A stretch of 64,000 nt of DNA from Acanthornis magna (taxonomy: Eukaryota; Chordata; Aves; Passeriformes; Acanthizidae): positions 2,557,001-2,621,000 of the forward strand of contig JAWUZG010000015.1 of NCBI GenBank assembly GCA_036785705.1, read 5' to 3'. A program made the translations under genes and the position numbers. The notes beneath the pieces are model-generated. The model saw nothing but the letters and a program-made list of their open reading frames with translations. It had not been told where the DNA came from and ran no database searches. How positions within the stretch are numbered: position 1 is the stretch's first letter; every line of letters begins with the position of its first letter. Below are positions 51,214 to 64,000 of the stretch, piece after piece.

Positions 51214-54200
51214 TGATATTGTGAATTCTGACACATCCTGGAATATTTGGTTTTATTCCTGTTCGTTTTATCTGACAAATTTTTGCCACAGCTTTCTGTC
51301 GCTGCTTTGTGTTGGAATAGGCAATCGGAGTTTTCTGACCGGTCCAACGGTAGGAAAATTGTTCTTAAGACCAGGCTGTGATAAAATTTTCACCTCTAAG
51401 TGCATTACAGAATTGATGTTGTTCTCGGGTAGTGGATCTGCAGTGGTTATTAACAGATTGACGCTGATATCAGTTTGAGTGCAGTGGGGTGAAGGAGGAA
51501 GCATTTAATTTTCAAAATACATTTTTGTGTTCCATTTGAGGGAACTGATTCCCCCCCTCATTTCTGACAAAGAAATGTGTTCAAACACTGTGCAGCATCC
51601 TCCTTTTCTCTTTCATATTGGAACGGATCAATTTTGATCCAGGGGCAGAAGTACTCTATCTTCTTTCTAAGCCATATTGGACTTCCCGTGCAAAACTGAA
51701 GGATTGTGTTGCTCATGTTTCAGATCTATTGGCTACTCATCCTGTTGTCATCCATTAATCATGAGCCATTAAGGGAAATCAAGCCCTGTGCCTGGCAAGG
51801 GGATGAGCAAAACACTTTCCTGCCTCAGTTTTTTTCCACCTCACAACTCTCTTCTCAAGGTTTGCATTTCTGTAATTTTTGCGAAGTCCTTACTGTGGTG
51901 TGAACAAAAAACAGGGACTAAAAGGATGCTCTCCTTTTGTCACAGCCTTCTTTCCCTCCCCACAAATTAGTGCTTTACAACAAGTGGATTTAAGCAGTGA
52001 AAAACCTGCTTCCTCTTGCTCTTTCTGACCAAATAGCAAATCTGAAGTGTGAAGAAGGCATCTAGAACAGCCAAAATCATTCTGGGCTGGGATTAAGCAG
52101 TGCAATATGAGTTTTTCTCACCCACTTCATGGCAGGAACATCTCCAGCAACATCATCTTCCTCTTCCGAAAGAGGAAGCCTGGCAGGCTGACTATGCTGT
52201 GGGTGGCACATCCTTTATTATGCAAATTGTAAATTAGTGAACATTTAGTGCCTCTTTGAGAAGATTTGGTTAAAAATAAATAAATCCAAGCACATGCCCT
52301 GCCATGGAGGTGTTTGCTTTACTCAGCAGCTGTCCTTTGGTAGCAGACAGATGTTTAGAGGCTTTGCTGCAGCTGTGTGGAAAGCACCCAGTGACATGGA
52401 TGATGGCCTGGCCTCTTTGGGAAGTTGGCACATGTTCTGCTGCTCACTTTCTGGCTTTCTTCTCCTTCCCTAGCGTGGCCAAGTTCTCTGACATCATCAG
52501 AAATAGCTGCAGAATCCCTGGCCTGGGGCTGTGCATTTGGAACTGGAATTCTGTCATGTTCAGATTTGGTGTGGCATTGATGTGTTGTCACTTTGCAGAC
52601 ACACTCACTGCAGCAGCCAAATTTGCCAACTTCTCTGTCTTACTTGTACAGAATGCTGGCTTTGGTTTAATTCAGGGGTTAAAATGTAAAAAAAAATGTT
52701 GGCTTTGTGCTTTATATTGTCTTGTGCTGTGTCCCAAATCGCTGAGTTTCCTTGCCCAGCTCATCGACTGGCCCAGGTATCGACTGACATCGAGAAGGAT
52801 GACGTGGATAATTTGCTCAAATTGGCAAAGCTGAGGCACTTTCTGTTTTCTATCCTATTTTACTAATGAAAATCTAACTGGAGAAGGTCATTCTGTTAAT
52901 GTTAGCTGTCATACAGGCCTTGTTGAGATTGATGGTGATGGCATTTATGTTTTGTTTAGGGCACTGGGTGGGAGAAATTGTACTGATCTTGATCTAAGCG
53001 TGGACCAGGAGGAAGGGAGAGACTTAATAGCTCAAGATGTACAATTTCACCAAATGCCAACTGAAATGATAGACAAGAAAATGCAACTCATTATTCCAAT
53101 TTCCATATGTCGTGGAACTCCTTCAAAACACCGTTTTGAGGGTAATTACACAAAACTTTCACGGCGAAGCTTTTCAAAAATGTGCTGAACTGAGAAAACA
53201 GCTCTGCTGCCTTGATTTTCCTACGAGAACCTAATGAATGACATCAGGGAAAATTGAGGGGTTTTAAAGCAGTTGAGGGATGAGCGATGCTGCTTTTTTT
53301 CAAGTGAATTTTTGGGTTCTTTTATTATTTGTCTTGACTTCCTCTGAGCAAGAGGGAAGTACCAAACTCCTATGCATTTGTATGCAATCAGTGGATGATT
53401 GGAGTAGCCCAGTTTTACTGCACTGCTTAGTGTTGGGCTGTGTTTATTAAGTCCACAAATAAAGGTAACAAAATTGACTGCACAAGTAATAATAGAGAAT
53501 ATCACCTGTGCTGGAGAAGTATTTACTTATTTAAATGGCTAGAAATCAGTGTAACAATAAACAGAAGGTGGCTGCGACCTTTTATCGGTGGGAATTCAAT
53601 ACCCCTTGTACTAAATACTCTTCTAGGGCCTTTTCACATAGAAATAGTGTATTTTTTGTTCTGGGGAGGCTGAGTAGCTGCTGGCATAGCCTTCAATTTA
53701 GGCACAAGTTGCAATGAGATTCTTATTTAGAGATGAAAATAAAAAGGATTTGGGAGGGACCATGCTTTTCTTCCATTTCAAATCAAGCAACAGAAGCTCA
53801 TTTACATAGTTGCACTTTTCTGCTGTGTTTCTTGACTGTCAGCTTTGCATCAGACCAAAAGCATGGCCAGGATGGTCCAGCATGAGCTTAGACATCGTGA
53901 CAACTCTTACCAAAATCATTCATTAGTTTCAGATTTTGATCAGACTGAATGGAATTTGTTTACATAGACTTGAATGTTTTTTTCAAAATTAGATAAAACC
54001 CATAAAGTAATTATGGGAGGTCCTGCTCTAAATCAGAGTCAAAAAGTTTTATTAAACTGGATAATATTCTAAATATTATTCTAAATTTCTATTAGCAGTT
54101 TGTGGCCAGGCATCTGTTACCCCACTGGTGATGTTTTTCATGTTCCACAGGACAGAATTACAAGATTTGATTAATATTTGATCTATAGAAATGATCCTGA

Positions 54201-54329
54201 AAATTAAATTCCAGTTTACCTCCTTCAAGAAAAAGCCAACTGCCAGAAAATATGGCAAACCCTGCACAAATGATTGTTTGTTTGTTGGGGGTCTTGGGGT
54301 TTGGATTCGAGTTTGTTTTTCTCAGGGAC

Positions 54330-54641
54330 TGTGATAGGTCGTGACTTGGGACAGGAAAAGATTAAATGACCTTGAGGCACAAACCAGTAAAGTGTCAGTC
54401 AGAGGGAAGGGTTTCTCAGCAGGGAATGGGGGAAAGAGAGAGACTGCTTACGGTTAAGACCAGACACAGGGGTGATGGTTGGTTAAAGGAAAGATAGATA
54501 TAAAATATTAGTTTTTATCCCCAAAATAATAGGTTGAGGAGATAACAGGATTAGAATAAAGCGTTTGAACACTGTTCCCAATAGTGCCTGGTATTCAGCG
54601 CTGGTTTTCTAAGTGTGGGGCCTTTTTAGCCATCCTCTACA
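54330..54641 (+). mobile_element. Possible LTR-like block (weak)
   Basis: A ~310 bp block starting TGTGATAGGTCGTGAC and ending CCTCTACA, with TATAAAATAT near 54499, AATAAA near 54556 and a U5-like GC-richer tail (ATTCAGCGCTGGTTTTC). The order of signals resembles an LTR, but there is no second copy in the window and no clear target duplication. It could be unique intron sequence. Confidence 0.3.
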
Positions 54642-54752
54642 GATAAACAGAGCTCTTTAAAATCCTTGTTCCGTGGCCTTTGTTCACAGGAGTGTGCTTT
54701 TGGGAAGCTTGAGGCTTATTTTCTTCTCTGTGCTTATTGACTATTCCCCTGC

Positions 54753-54767
54753 TTTTTTTTTTTTTTT
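54753..54767. repeat. Poly-T tract (15)
   Basis: Uninterrupted run of T followed by CCCTTCAG. Confidence 0.9.
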
Positions 54768-55087
54768 CCCTTCAGTTTCCAGAAAAAGGCAGAATAGGGG
54801 AAAAGGTTTTAGCTCTGGTGGATGGGAAAAAGGGAAGAGTTTGCAACTGAGGTCATCATCATGCAGAGAATCTAATCTGAAAAGTGTTTGCCCTCTAGTG
54901 GGGCAAACTCCCATGAAAACCAAGGCCAAAGAGTCACTTTTAAATGAATATTAATAAAGGGACAGAAAAAATACTTCCTTTACAATAAATATTTGGTCTA
55001 ATTAAAATACTGTCTGGAAAAGCTGCTTTGAACATTTGCTTTCCATTAGCTTCATGAGAACATTGGCTGATCTTCATTAGTTCAGAC

Positions 55088-55447
55088 TAAAGAAAAGGAG
55101 CCCAGGGCGACCTTATCCCTCTCTAAAACTCCCTGAAAAGCGATGGTGGCCAGGTGGGGATCGGGCTCTGCTCCCAGGGAACAGGTGGCAGAACGAGAGG
55201 AAATGGCCTCAAGTTGTGTTTGCGGAGGTTTAGATTGGAGATGAGGAAAAAAAATCTTACTGGAAGGGTTGTCAAGCATTGGACCAGGCTGCCCAGGGCA
55301 GCCATCCATCCCTGGAAGTGTTCCCAACGTGAGTGGATGTGGCACTTGGGGACATGGTTTGGTGGTGAACACGGTGGTGCTGGGTCGATGGTTGGACTGT
55401 GATCTCAGAGGGCTTTTCCAGCCTTGATAACTCAAAAATTCTCTGCC
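55088..55447 (+). mobile_element. Older CR1 LINE 3' part, sense orientation
   Basis: CAGGGCGACCTTATCCCTCT, GAACGAGAGGAAATGGCCTC, GGTTTAGATTGGAGATGAGG, GGGTTGTCAAGCATTGGACC, GATGGTTGGACTGTGATCTC, with a weak ATTCTCTG terminus. A classical avian CR1 3' region of ~360 bp, more diverged than the main subfamily. Confidence 0.9.
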
Positions 55448-56581
55448 TTTTTGGATGCTGACAGCAGATGACTCAGAAAATGAGGAGGGCTTCATGGCCT
55501 TGTGGCTTGGAAGCAGGAAACTGCTCAGTCTGACAGGAGAATGGTTTGGTAAGGAATGGGAGGGGAGAAAAAGCCCTGAGAAATTCCATCTTTTTCCCGT
55601 GAAAAACCTGTGGCAATGATTCCTCATGGAACAGGCTTGTGAGAATGGGAATTTTGTCCTGGTATGAGAAATTCCCGTGGCTCACACGCAGCTTTTCTCC
55701 TCTGATAAGCTGCTGGGGACTGCCTCAGTCAGCACAGGGTGATTTAGCTCCTGGAAAAAGGAGCACTTGGCAAGATCAATACTCAATTTTTGGTGTTGGC
55801 CTAGGGAAATAAAAGTTAGTCTTGAATGATGGGGCTGAATTCAATATTCCTTTTAAAAATAGTCCGGATAAAGCGGCTGATAAAAATGCAAATGATCTGA
55901 ACATTCCCAGTTTGATGTGGTGTTGCCAAGAAGCTGGAAAACTTTTGCCTCTGGTAATTGTTAACAGGTATTTTGCTGCCATGAAATCTAGTGAAGATTG
56001 CCAGTAGTAAGCATCTTTTGCCATTTTTTGTTGTTTAAAGACAATAGTTTCAAATTTATAGAAATATTTTTTGTCTTTTGCTCCATTACAGGTGTTAGAA
56101 AAAAGAAAGTGTTTGCACACTGTTATGAAATGTATGAACAACCACAAGTATGTGCACTGAGTTAGTATGAATTCAAAAACATTTCTCTCTGGCTTAATTT
56201 TAAGGTGCTATCTCCCATTAAACAGGAAACTTTCACATGTTAATGTTTAAAAATAAGATTCAGGGTTGCTACACTGCTGCCTTAATTTTTTTTCTCAAGC
56301 TTATAATAAAAAAATTAGAAATCAGATATGTGAGTCAAAGCACTGCACAAAAGGCATATCAAGTGATTTGAAAGTGTGGTCTGTACAACTGATTTTTTGG
56401 TATTATTGAAATCACTGATTCACAGACTAATTTAACTTGGAGTTACTCTAAGCCTTGTGCTGAAACACATTCATTTCCCTATTAATATTAAATTTTAACT
56501 CTTGGCTTCAGTCTCCTGTAACTTTAAATGGAGATGTTGGGGGAACTAGATGCTTTTTTAGCATGACAAGGAAAACCTTAT

Positions 56582-56733
56582 TGTAGAATTCTGGAATACC
56601 CTGAGCTGGAAGAACTCACAGGATCATCCAGCCCAGCTCCCAGCCCTGCACAGACACCCCAACAATCCCAGCCTGGGCATCCCTGGGAGCATTGTCCAAA
56701 CTCTCCTGGAGCTCTGGCAGCCTCAGCGCTGGG
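56582..56733 (-). mobile_element. CR1 LINE 3' fragment
   Basis: TTGTAGAATTCTGGAATACC, then CACAGGATCATCCAGCCCAG and CTCCTGGAGCTCTGGCAGCC. Same subfamily as the copies at 11037 and 28210; about 150 bp. Confidence 0.86.
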
Positions 56734-57865
56734 TTTGGGTTCTGTGGATCCCCCACAGCCTGTGGGACTGGTGCCCATTCCAGGGACATTCCTTACCTCG
56801 ATGGTTGAAACTCTGCTTTCATTCCACCCCAAACAGCCTTTGGCACATCAGCCAGAGAGATTAGAGCTCCAGAAATACAACATTCCTTCATTTTGGGCCT
56901 TGAGCCCCAGTTTGTGCTGGGAACAGCCTGGTGGCATCGCTGGAAGATCGGGGCTTCATCCTAACAGATTAAGTCCCTTTGCATGCAAGATGATGATCTT
57001 CCCCTGCAGAATTGATTACATAGATAAGTGTATCTTGATTTCTGCTTTATCCTTTCCTCCTCCTCACTTATATTTTGTCAGAGTGGAAAGACAGCATCTA
57101 CCCTTTAATAACCAAGTGAAAAAGTTGGGGAAAAAAGAAAAGGTGATGCATTTCTTGACAACAAACATATTTCTGATTTGTCTTCAAGTCCCAGCTGGTT
57201 TCACACACAGAGGTGTCCCAGGCAAAAGCTGTGCCTTTGAGGAACCATCAGGATGAAGTTATGGACATGTGGTTGTCCTGGAAGGACACCTCTCAAAGAA
57301 TAGAGGATAGTTTGAATCTGTGAATTATTTACTGGAAAAGAAATGAAAAAAGCAGCAGCTCTGTTGTCTGAGGTATAACGACAGTGAGACCTGGATGGGA
57401 TAGAAATAATGTGGGAGATTAAACTTTGAAAGGGGAGCAGTGTTTTGGTGCATTTGGAGTGACTGAGAGAATACAGGACTCCTGAAAAGCCGAATTGTTG
57501 GAGCTGACAGGATCCTTGGTTTGCTGTGAGGCTGTGATCCATCCAAAGTTCAGGCACTAAATCCCACGGGTGGGAAATCAGCAACACGCGGAGGAGAGGC
57601 TGGGATTTACTGCTGGAGCACATCAGTGTGCCATAAATCTGATATTTGTTTCAGCACTGACCAATCCCCGAACATTCCCGAGTCTCACAAAGCATGTCCC
57701 CTGTTGCCTTTAACTACGGGACATATGGTGAGGAATTTTCTTTATCCTGATCCTTGCAGAAGATCAGCTTTTTGTCCTGAGGCCTGGGGATTGATTGCCC
57801 TTATCTTAGTCTGCATAAATACAGTTCTGAATATAAAGCCAGCCATAATAGTGCTTTGGTCTGGA

Positions 57866-57878
57866 TTTTTTTTTTTTT
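57866..57878. repeat. Poly-T tract (13)
   Basis: Run of T between CTGGA and CCGGAGG. Confidence 0.9.
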
Positions 57879-58581
57879 CCGGAGGGATTTTGCTCCTGAT
57901 GGATTTAAATTCTAGGGATTTACTTTTTTTATCTGCAAAGGCAGTTTGTTATCCAGAAATGTTTTATTTTTGTTATTTTTATTTATTAGGAGGAAGCCTA
58001 TTTATCATTCCCACATCACACTGTTTCTGCCTGGTGCTGTTGTTGTTTAATTTAATATTTTTCCAGAATGTGATTAAATTTAGCATTATTTTTGGAGTGG
58101 GCGGGCTGGTCAGGAAGATGACAACTTCCATAAAGGCATGAGGCTCTTATGCCAAGAACAGTTCTCACTAATGATGGGATTTCACAACTTCTTCCAAAAG
58201 AAGTGAACCTTCCCAGCTCTTGGTCTCACACCAGCTGAATTTAGGACACTGTTCTTTTTGATGTTTCTTGTCTCCTGAGTTCTGTCCAGGCTTCCTCCCA
58301 AACAGCTATTCTTAATCTGAGGAGGCAGAAATAGAGAAGGAGAGAGGAGAAAACAAAACAAAAAAGCCTAAAACAGAAAAAAAACCAACAAAACCCCATT
58401 CTGTTTTGTTGGACTCAGAAAGCTCCTCAAGCACTGCTTGACTTTGTGGTGTTCCACATGTGAGGCAGCTGAACATCTGCTGTGTGCACAGAGCTCTTCT
58501 AAGGGAAAAGAGGGTTGGAGAGAAATTTGGAGGGAATACAAACCAGCTGGATTTTTGTTGCAGGTTTTCAAGGATGTATTT

Positions 58582-59023
58582 CTGCAGCTTGAGTGTGTCC
58601 AGGGATGGGAATGGATCTGGGGAAGGGTCTGGAGCACCAGGAGTGGCTGAGGGAGCTGGGAAAGGGCTCAGCCTGGAGAAAAGGAGGCTCAGGGGGACCT
58701 TGTGGCTCTGCACAACTCCTGACAGGAGGGGACAGCCGGGGGGATCAGGCTCTGCTCCCAGGGAACAGGGACAGGACAAGGGGAAATGGCCTCGAGATGG
58801 CCTCAGGTTGGACATCAGGAGGAATCTCCTCGTGGAAAGGGTGGTTGAACATTGGAAGTGGCTCCCCAAGGGGTGGTGGTGTCCCCATCCCTGGAGGTGT
58901 CCAAGGAGGGCCTGGCCGTGGCACTCAGAGCTCTGGGCTGGGTGACAAGGTGGGAATCTGGCACAGGTTGGACTCGATGGTCTTGGAGGGCTTTTCCAAC
59001 ATCAGTAGTTCTGTGGTTCTGTG
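58582..59023 (+). mobile_element. CR1 LINE 3' part, longest sense copy
   Basis: CTGCAGCTTGAGTGTGTCCA, GGTCTGGAGCACCAGGAGTG, GCCTGGAGAAAAGGAGGCTC, GGTTGGACATCAGGAGGAAT, ending TAGTTCTGTGGTTCTGTG. About 440 bp with a recognisable ATTCTGTG-type tail. The long open frames on both strands here (up to 185 codons) are CR1 3'-region shadows. Confidence 0.93.
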
Positions 59024-60583
59024 TGAGCTGTGCTGGGCACGTGCAGGCTCTGTGTGAGCTCTGACAGGACAGCCCCACAAGAACGATTCCAGATGTTCAG
59101 GCTGGGAGCCTGGACACACGTGGTGCCCAGGGAAACCAAACCAGAATTACCTGAGCTGGGTTAATCAGAGAGCTGGGTTCTTATCTTCATGCACAACACA
59201 ATTTTGTTTGAGTTTTCTTGTGCGCTTTCGGATAATTGTGTGATTCCTCTTTTCAGCTCACTTAAAATCGTACAGGGAGGGAAGCAACATAAGCAGATAT
59301 TTGATGTGTTAATAACCTCTTCCCTGCTTGCTCGTGCACTTTAATTTCAGCATTCTCAGTTTTAGGGTTTCTCCAGTGTGGTCCTAAAAATGTGACTGCA
59401 CAGGGCTGTATCCTCAGCTCGTGCAAACCTGGCACCGCTTTGCCCAAGTCAGCATTTTACACCCATCGAAAATCTGCCCCAGCATTTGCAAAAAAACAGG
59501 CCAAGTATTTTCCCTCAATTGTCACTCAGCGCCCCAGCTAAAAGCGATTTTATTTAAATTGCATGGTGTCTTTTAGTCTTCAGTTAAGAGGCACCTTTCA
59601 TAAAATTCCATCCCTTATTACCATGAGCTGAGTGCCTCTGCCGGGTTTCCGAGGGCGCTGAGATGATCGTCTCCAGCTGTGGCTTTATCCCGGTGTGAAA
59701 AGCCCAGCTCGAGCGAGGAAAGTGAGGAAGGAGGATGCTGTGTGTGTGTTCCTGCAGTGCCTGTGTTATCCTTTGAATTCGGGCTGAGGAGGAGCTGGGG
59801 AGGTGTGTTCTCTGTGTCACACGTGCCACAGCTCATCCCAGGAATCAATCACAGTCCCATCCTGGCAAAGCATCCATTTAGGATTTGCATAGTCATGATC
59901 CCACTTTTGTCCTGGGACAAACCGTGCTTCCTGCTTGTGTTTCTCTTGTTGCTTTTCCAAAGGCAGCTGAAAACACAAATCGCTTTCATTTTCAAATGTA
60001 TTTTTAATACACACAAGTCTGCATTGAAAAGCACTCAAATTATAAGAGATGCTGAGAGTTTATACGCTGAAAGTGGCCAATTTTAAATGTTTCAGAGAAT
60101 AAAATGCACATTAATTGGCTTTCATGGGTGCTTTAACATGGAGTACAGAAGCCAGGCAGAGGCAAAATGGAAGAGAGCACTACATTTTTACCATGATAAG
60201 GCTTTTAACCCTGAGGCATTTGCAAGACAGTTAGGAGCACTTTTCTTCCTTACATGTTTAGCTGTTTTACATTTTGTCATAAATATTTTACCCTTTTATT
60301 TTTCCCCAGTGGACTCTGAAATGTTGAGATGAGCATGACTTCTTGTTTAACACTTGGCAACTCATCCAGATGAGCAGGGGTTTTGCACAGCTGGGGGACA
60401 GAAAAGAGAAGGCAGATTGGTGTCTTAAATCGTGTTGCAGAGCCAGCAGATGGAGCATGAGAGTGCAAAACCTGGTTTGCAGTGGTGTGTCTGTCTGTCT
60501 GCACAAGCAGGTTGTATTTTAATATTGTTTGAGCTTGAAAATGAACTTCTAAAAGTCATTTTTAGCCACCTATTCTGTCCATG

Positions 60584-60878
60584 TGTTGCCTAAAAGACAG
60601 GCTACCTGAAACAGAGGCCAAGACAAATTCGGAGTATAAAAAGCAGACAATTTATTCAAGGCCTGCAAAGGCCTTGAAGGTCCATTCAGGCAAGCAAAGT
60701 CCCCCATCGGGGATGACACCAAAATGGACACTGGGTCACGAGCCCTTCACCTTTGATAAGTTCTGTCCATTAGCACATTGGCCCTTAATTCTCCAATCAC
60801 ACCTCAGGTGATGATGTTCCCACCCCAGGCCTGCTCCCCCAGCTCACAGTTGTTTACATATTTTCAGGCCCTAAGACA
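60584..60878 (-). mobile_element. Solo LTR, same family, antisense to PTPRT
   Basis: Reverse-oriented partner of 39021-39307. On the plus strand it reads TGTTGCCTAAAAGACAGGCT, an inverted AATAAA (TTTATT near 60650), GGACACTGGGTCACGAGCCC, CATCACCTGAGGTGTGATTG in reverse sense, and ends CAGGCCCTAAGACA. Its TATA position is changed to TATCAAA. No internal retroviral sequence is seen on either side. Ends are good to a few bases. Confidence 0.8.
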
Positions 60879-61374
60879 ATGAATATGTCCTTGAATCTGT
60901 GTTCAGAGAGCCTTGTTTGGCCAAAGGTGCTGGGAACAGAGGATTTTAGCACTTTGTGAGAAGCACAGAACTGCAGCAAGTTACAGATACATGAAGAGAA
61001 AAAACTAGAAATACTTGAGGGCATCACATGGGCATCTGTGCCACCTGTTAAAGGTGGGAGCTGAACATGAGAAACCCAGAGCAGAGCTCCTGTTCCCCTT
61101 TGGGGAGCTCTGGGGTCCCATGGTGTCTCAGTTCCCATTACAAAGGTGGAAAAGCAAAGCCCCCCAATCTCCCCAGGCTTTGGATTTGCGATCCAGCTGA
61201 TTGCCATGGCCGTGGGGCTGGATAGGGGTTCATACACTTAGCCACCCTTTTAATTATTTGTTATTCAGCTGAGCTCAGTAAGGAAAAAGAAATGCTTTCA
61301 ACTCCTTTTAACTTTTCCTTTTTAGTTTCATAAGCTAAAATCTCAAAAGCTTTGGACTTTTATTTATTTAATTT

Positions 61375-61386
61375 AAAAAAAAAAAA
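61375..61386. repeat. Poly-A tract (12)
   Basis: Run of A following TTATTTAATTT. Confidence 0.9.
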
Positions 61387-61754
61387 TTGGCTGGGTCTTT
61401 TGAAAATGTGAAGCAGTGGAATATTTTCTGACTTTAGAAATAATGCTGAAGTACAAACCATAGCTGTGACTGCATCAAAGTACTTCCAATATTGCTGGGG
61501 AGACTCAGAGGCCTGAGCATCCAAATCAGCCTGACAGTTGTTATGACAATGTATTTTGCTCAAGATCCACAAATCCTCATTTCAGCTGCCAATAATCCTT
61601 CAAATTATTAAACTAAAATCTTGGTGCAGAGACCATCAGAAGGGGGTTTAAAGCGAGACCACAACTCAGAAGATAACAAAATCTGAAAGCCTGAACGTCC
61701 TCATTTCCTCCCTGAGGCACTTGGAGATGTTTTCTTGCATTCACTCGAGAAGGA

Positions 61755-61767
61755 AAAAAAAAAAAAA
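61755..61767. repeat. Poly-A tract (about 13)
   Basis: Run of A following GAGAAGG. Confidence 0.85.
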
Positions 61768-63809
61768 GGAGGGAAGTAGTTCTTGCAAATAGATCCAAAC
61801 CACGAGAAATTGATTTGTCTATTAATGAAGTTTGACGAAAATCTTTGGTGAGCCTGGAAGACTAGATTATATATCAAGGAACTCCACCACTTGGAAGATA
61901 AAGCCTTCAAGTGATAACTTTATTTAATAACATTTTAAATAAGAAGATAAACTGTTGGCATGCAGTCGGCTGCTTGAACAGAGGAGGTACCGAGGCAGAG
62001 GAGTGGGATGCTGGATTTAAGACAAAGAATACTTACCAAGGGCAATGTTATGTAGGAACTACTCTATTTGTATAAAAACAGTTCTTCGCATTTGGTTTTA
62101 TCCCCTTCAGATGGATTATTTTTTAACCTATTATAGCAATAAATCTTTCCACTTGCTTTTCTATAGGTCCCTTTGGTATAGTGTTTATGTTTACATTCAT
62201 AACACATTCCTCTGTGGAGAGATCCTCACAATTCTTTTTCCTGGGCAGAAAGAATTCCATTTCACTGAATAAACTGTGCCTGAAACCAAGTCCAGAACAG
62301 TGATTTTTTTTATTTCATATGGAATTAAAACCGTTTTATGGCAGCTCAGACAAAGCAGTTTCTGCTTTAAGATTGCCCAAATGTCTCTTCAGTTGTTGTC
62401 TGATAGGTGCAATAGATTAAAATCCGTGTGTGAAGTGTTGAATTTTCATTCTGCAGTCTGCTTTGTGGTGATGGAAGGGGTTTCAGGTGATAAGGGTTAA
62501 GTTTCTTGTAAACGCTGATTCCCATCACATCTCAGCCTGTACTTTATCTTTTCCTTCAAAATCAGACAAGGCACTTGTACAAGTTTCAGTTACAAAATTT
62601 CCCTTTCCTTTGTGAAAACTCAGCTTTTCTGACTGTGGTTTTTGTCCTGCTCTTCTAAAGCAATCAGGAACCACAGAGTTAAGAGATGAACTTTGCAGTA
62701 CCTGACATAAAATCTGCAGAGTGCAAATGAGTTTTGTATCCACTTTTGTTGTTCCCAGCTCTGTTCTGAAGCTGTTTTCAATAGTTGCTGCTTCCAATTA
62801 ATGTTGTGTATGTGAACTCCAGATAGGCACCTTCTGCCAGCCTTCTCCTGCCTGGGAGAAGCAATTCAGAGCTTCCCCTGATCCAGCTGGCACAGCAGAG
62901 CAAATATTTACTTATTTTCAAACAGAAGCAAATAGCTCCGTGTAAAAGAGTTGGAAGCAGACTCTGTGCAAACAGGTGCTTCACATTATATTGCTATGTT
63001 ATGCTGCAAACCATCAGGCATTTATACACAGGATTTTCCGCTCGCACTGTTGGGATTGAGGCTCACGGGTTGGTGTGAGCACTCCTGGGCTTTCAGGCTT
63101 GGCTAATTAATTAATATGAGCGATGGCTTGTTGCTATTTGTCCCTGCCTGTCCCAGTGTAAAAGATGCTCTTGCTTATAACAAGAAATAATCTCCAAACC
63201 TGACCACAGTGGCCTGTGCTAGAAGGAACATTACTTTGTGAAAGTCCTCTTCAGGCTGTAGAAATGTACGTGGGTGCTGAAGGCATAATCATTATCCACT
63301 TGTTATTCTGGCCTTTTGTCTGTCCCTTGGCAGTGAAACACTGAGATGTTTTAAATTAAAACAAGTGCTGGTTATCAACAGAGGGGAGAGCAGAGCATTG
63401 CCTGTGCTCCAGGTGCATTAAGCAAAGGTAACATCATTAAAGGTGCAATGTCAGAAATTAAAAGTGGGGGGATATTTTTATTCTGTAGCAAAAACTCTCA
63501 ATTTCTTTTCAATCAGTGCTGTTTGCTGGAGTGTGTGTTTTCTGTTCTAAATTGCTTTAGTGCTGTTGGGGGTTTTTTGTTCAGGAAAAGAGATCTGATT
63601 TTTGTGTTGTTTTGTGGGATATTTTCTGGTTAGAGCAGTTTGGGCTAAAATATTTGCACTGCATCACTGTAATTTTGAGCATTTCTTCAAAGAACAATAA
63701 CTAAAAATGAAAGAACGTGTTTGTGTGTTAGTTCTTAATCTATAATGTTCCAGTTGCAATTGGGTTCTGGGACCACCTCCTCTTATTTGCAACACTTTGC
63801 CTTATTTAT

Positions 63810-64000
63810 CATAGACTATTTTGGGATGGAAGAGACCTTAAAGATCATTCATTTCCACCCCTGCCATGCACAGGGACACCTTCCACTGTCCCAGGTTGCT
63901 CCAAGCCCTGTCCAACCTGGCCCTGAATGGTTCCAGGGATGGGGCCTCTGCAAGACACCCCAAGAATTCCAGTATGTGCCTGAGACCATTGTCCAAATTC
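63810..64000 (-). mobile_element. CR1 LINE fragment, cut by the window edge
   Basis: CATAGACTATTTTGGGATGG, AAGAGACCTTAAAGATCATT, CACTGTCCCAGGTTGCTCCA, then a different internal part (TGGCCCTGAATGGTTCCAGG). It continues past base 64000. Confidence 0.88.

Noticed and set aside
55082..55627. 181-codon minus-strand open frame
   Set aside because: Mostly antisense to the CR1 fragment at 55088-55447; not a reverse transcriptase or other gene.
58312..58869. 185-codon minus-strand open frame, with plus-strand frames of 161 and 154 codons over the same region
   Set aside because: They lie over the CR1 3' fragment at 58582-59023; this GC-rich noncoding tail is stop-poor on both strands.

Overview
This is a piece of vertebrate nuclear DNA, almost certainly from a bird and probably a songbird (Passeriformes). 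The repeats are short 3' fragments of CR1 LINEs in both orientations plus solo LTRs; there are no SINE families, no operon-like packing, and coding DNA is about 1% of the window. The passerine call rests on remembered CR1 subfamily sequence and has not been checked by alignment.

One gene is recognisable. Four plus-strand exons (5848-5929, 9047-9162, 11919-12093, 50864-51157; 82, 116, 175 and 294 bp) join in a single open frame with GT-AG borders and matching phases. They encode the end of a MAM domain, a complete Ig-like domain and the first fibronectin type III domain of a type IIB receptor protein tyrosine phosphatase. The peptide matches PTPRT (RPTP-rho) rather than PTPRM or PTPRK, for example [27 protein letters not shown] and [16 protein letters not shown]. 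The signal peptide, most of MAM, FN3 domains 2-4, the membrane segment and both phosphatase domains lie outside the window, so the window is an internal extracellular slice of a very large gene.

Layout: 1-5847 end of the upstream intron; 5848-12093 three exons with 3.1 and 2.8 kb introns; 12094-50863 a 38.8 kb intron between the Ig and first FN3 exons; 50864-51157 the FN3 exon; 51158-64000 start of the next intron. The introns hold 15 CR1 fragments (10 antisense, 5 sense to the gene), two copies of one ~290 bp LTR in opposite orientations, one doubtful LTR-like block, and many homopolymer or simple repeats. Nearly all intronic open frames are chance or CR1 shadows.

No new multigene system is visible. 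The points most worth checking are: CR1 copies of one subfamily that all stop within ~20 bp at a hairpin-forming stretch; a sense-oriented LTR in the 38.8 kb intron carrying TATA, AATAAA and a juxtaposed 3'/5' splice site like a recursive-splicing point; a NAGNAG acceptor in the second Ig exon; and the change in third-position GC between neighbouring exons.
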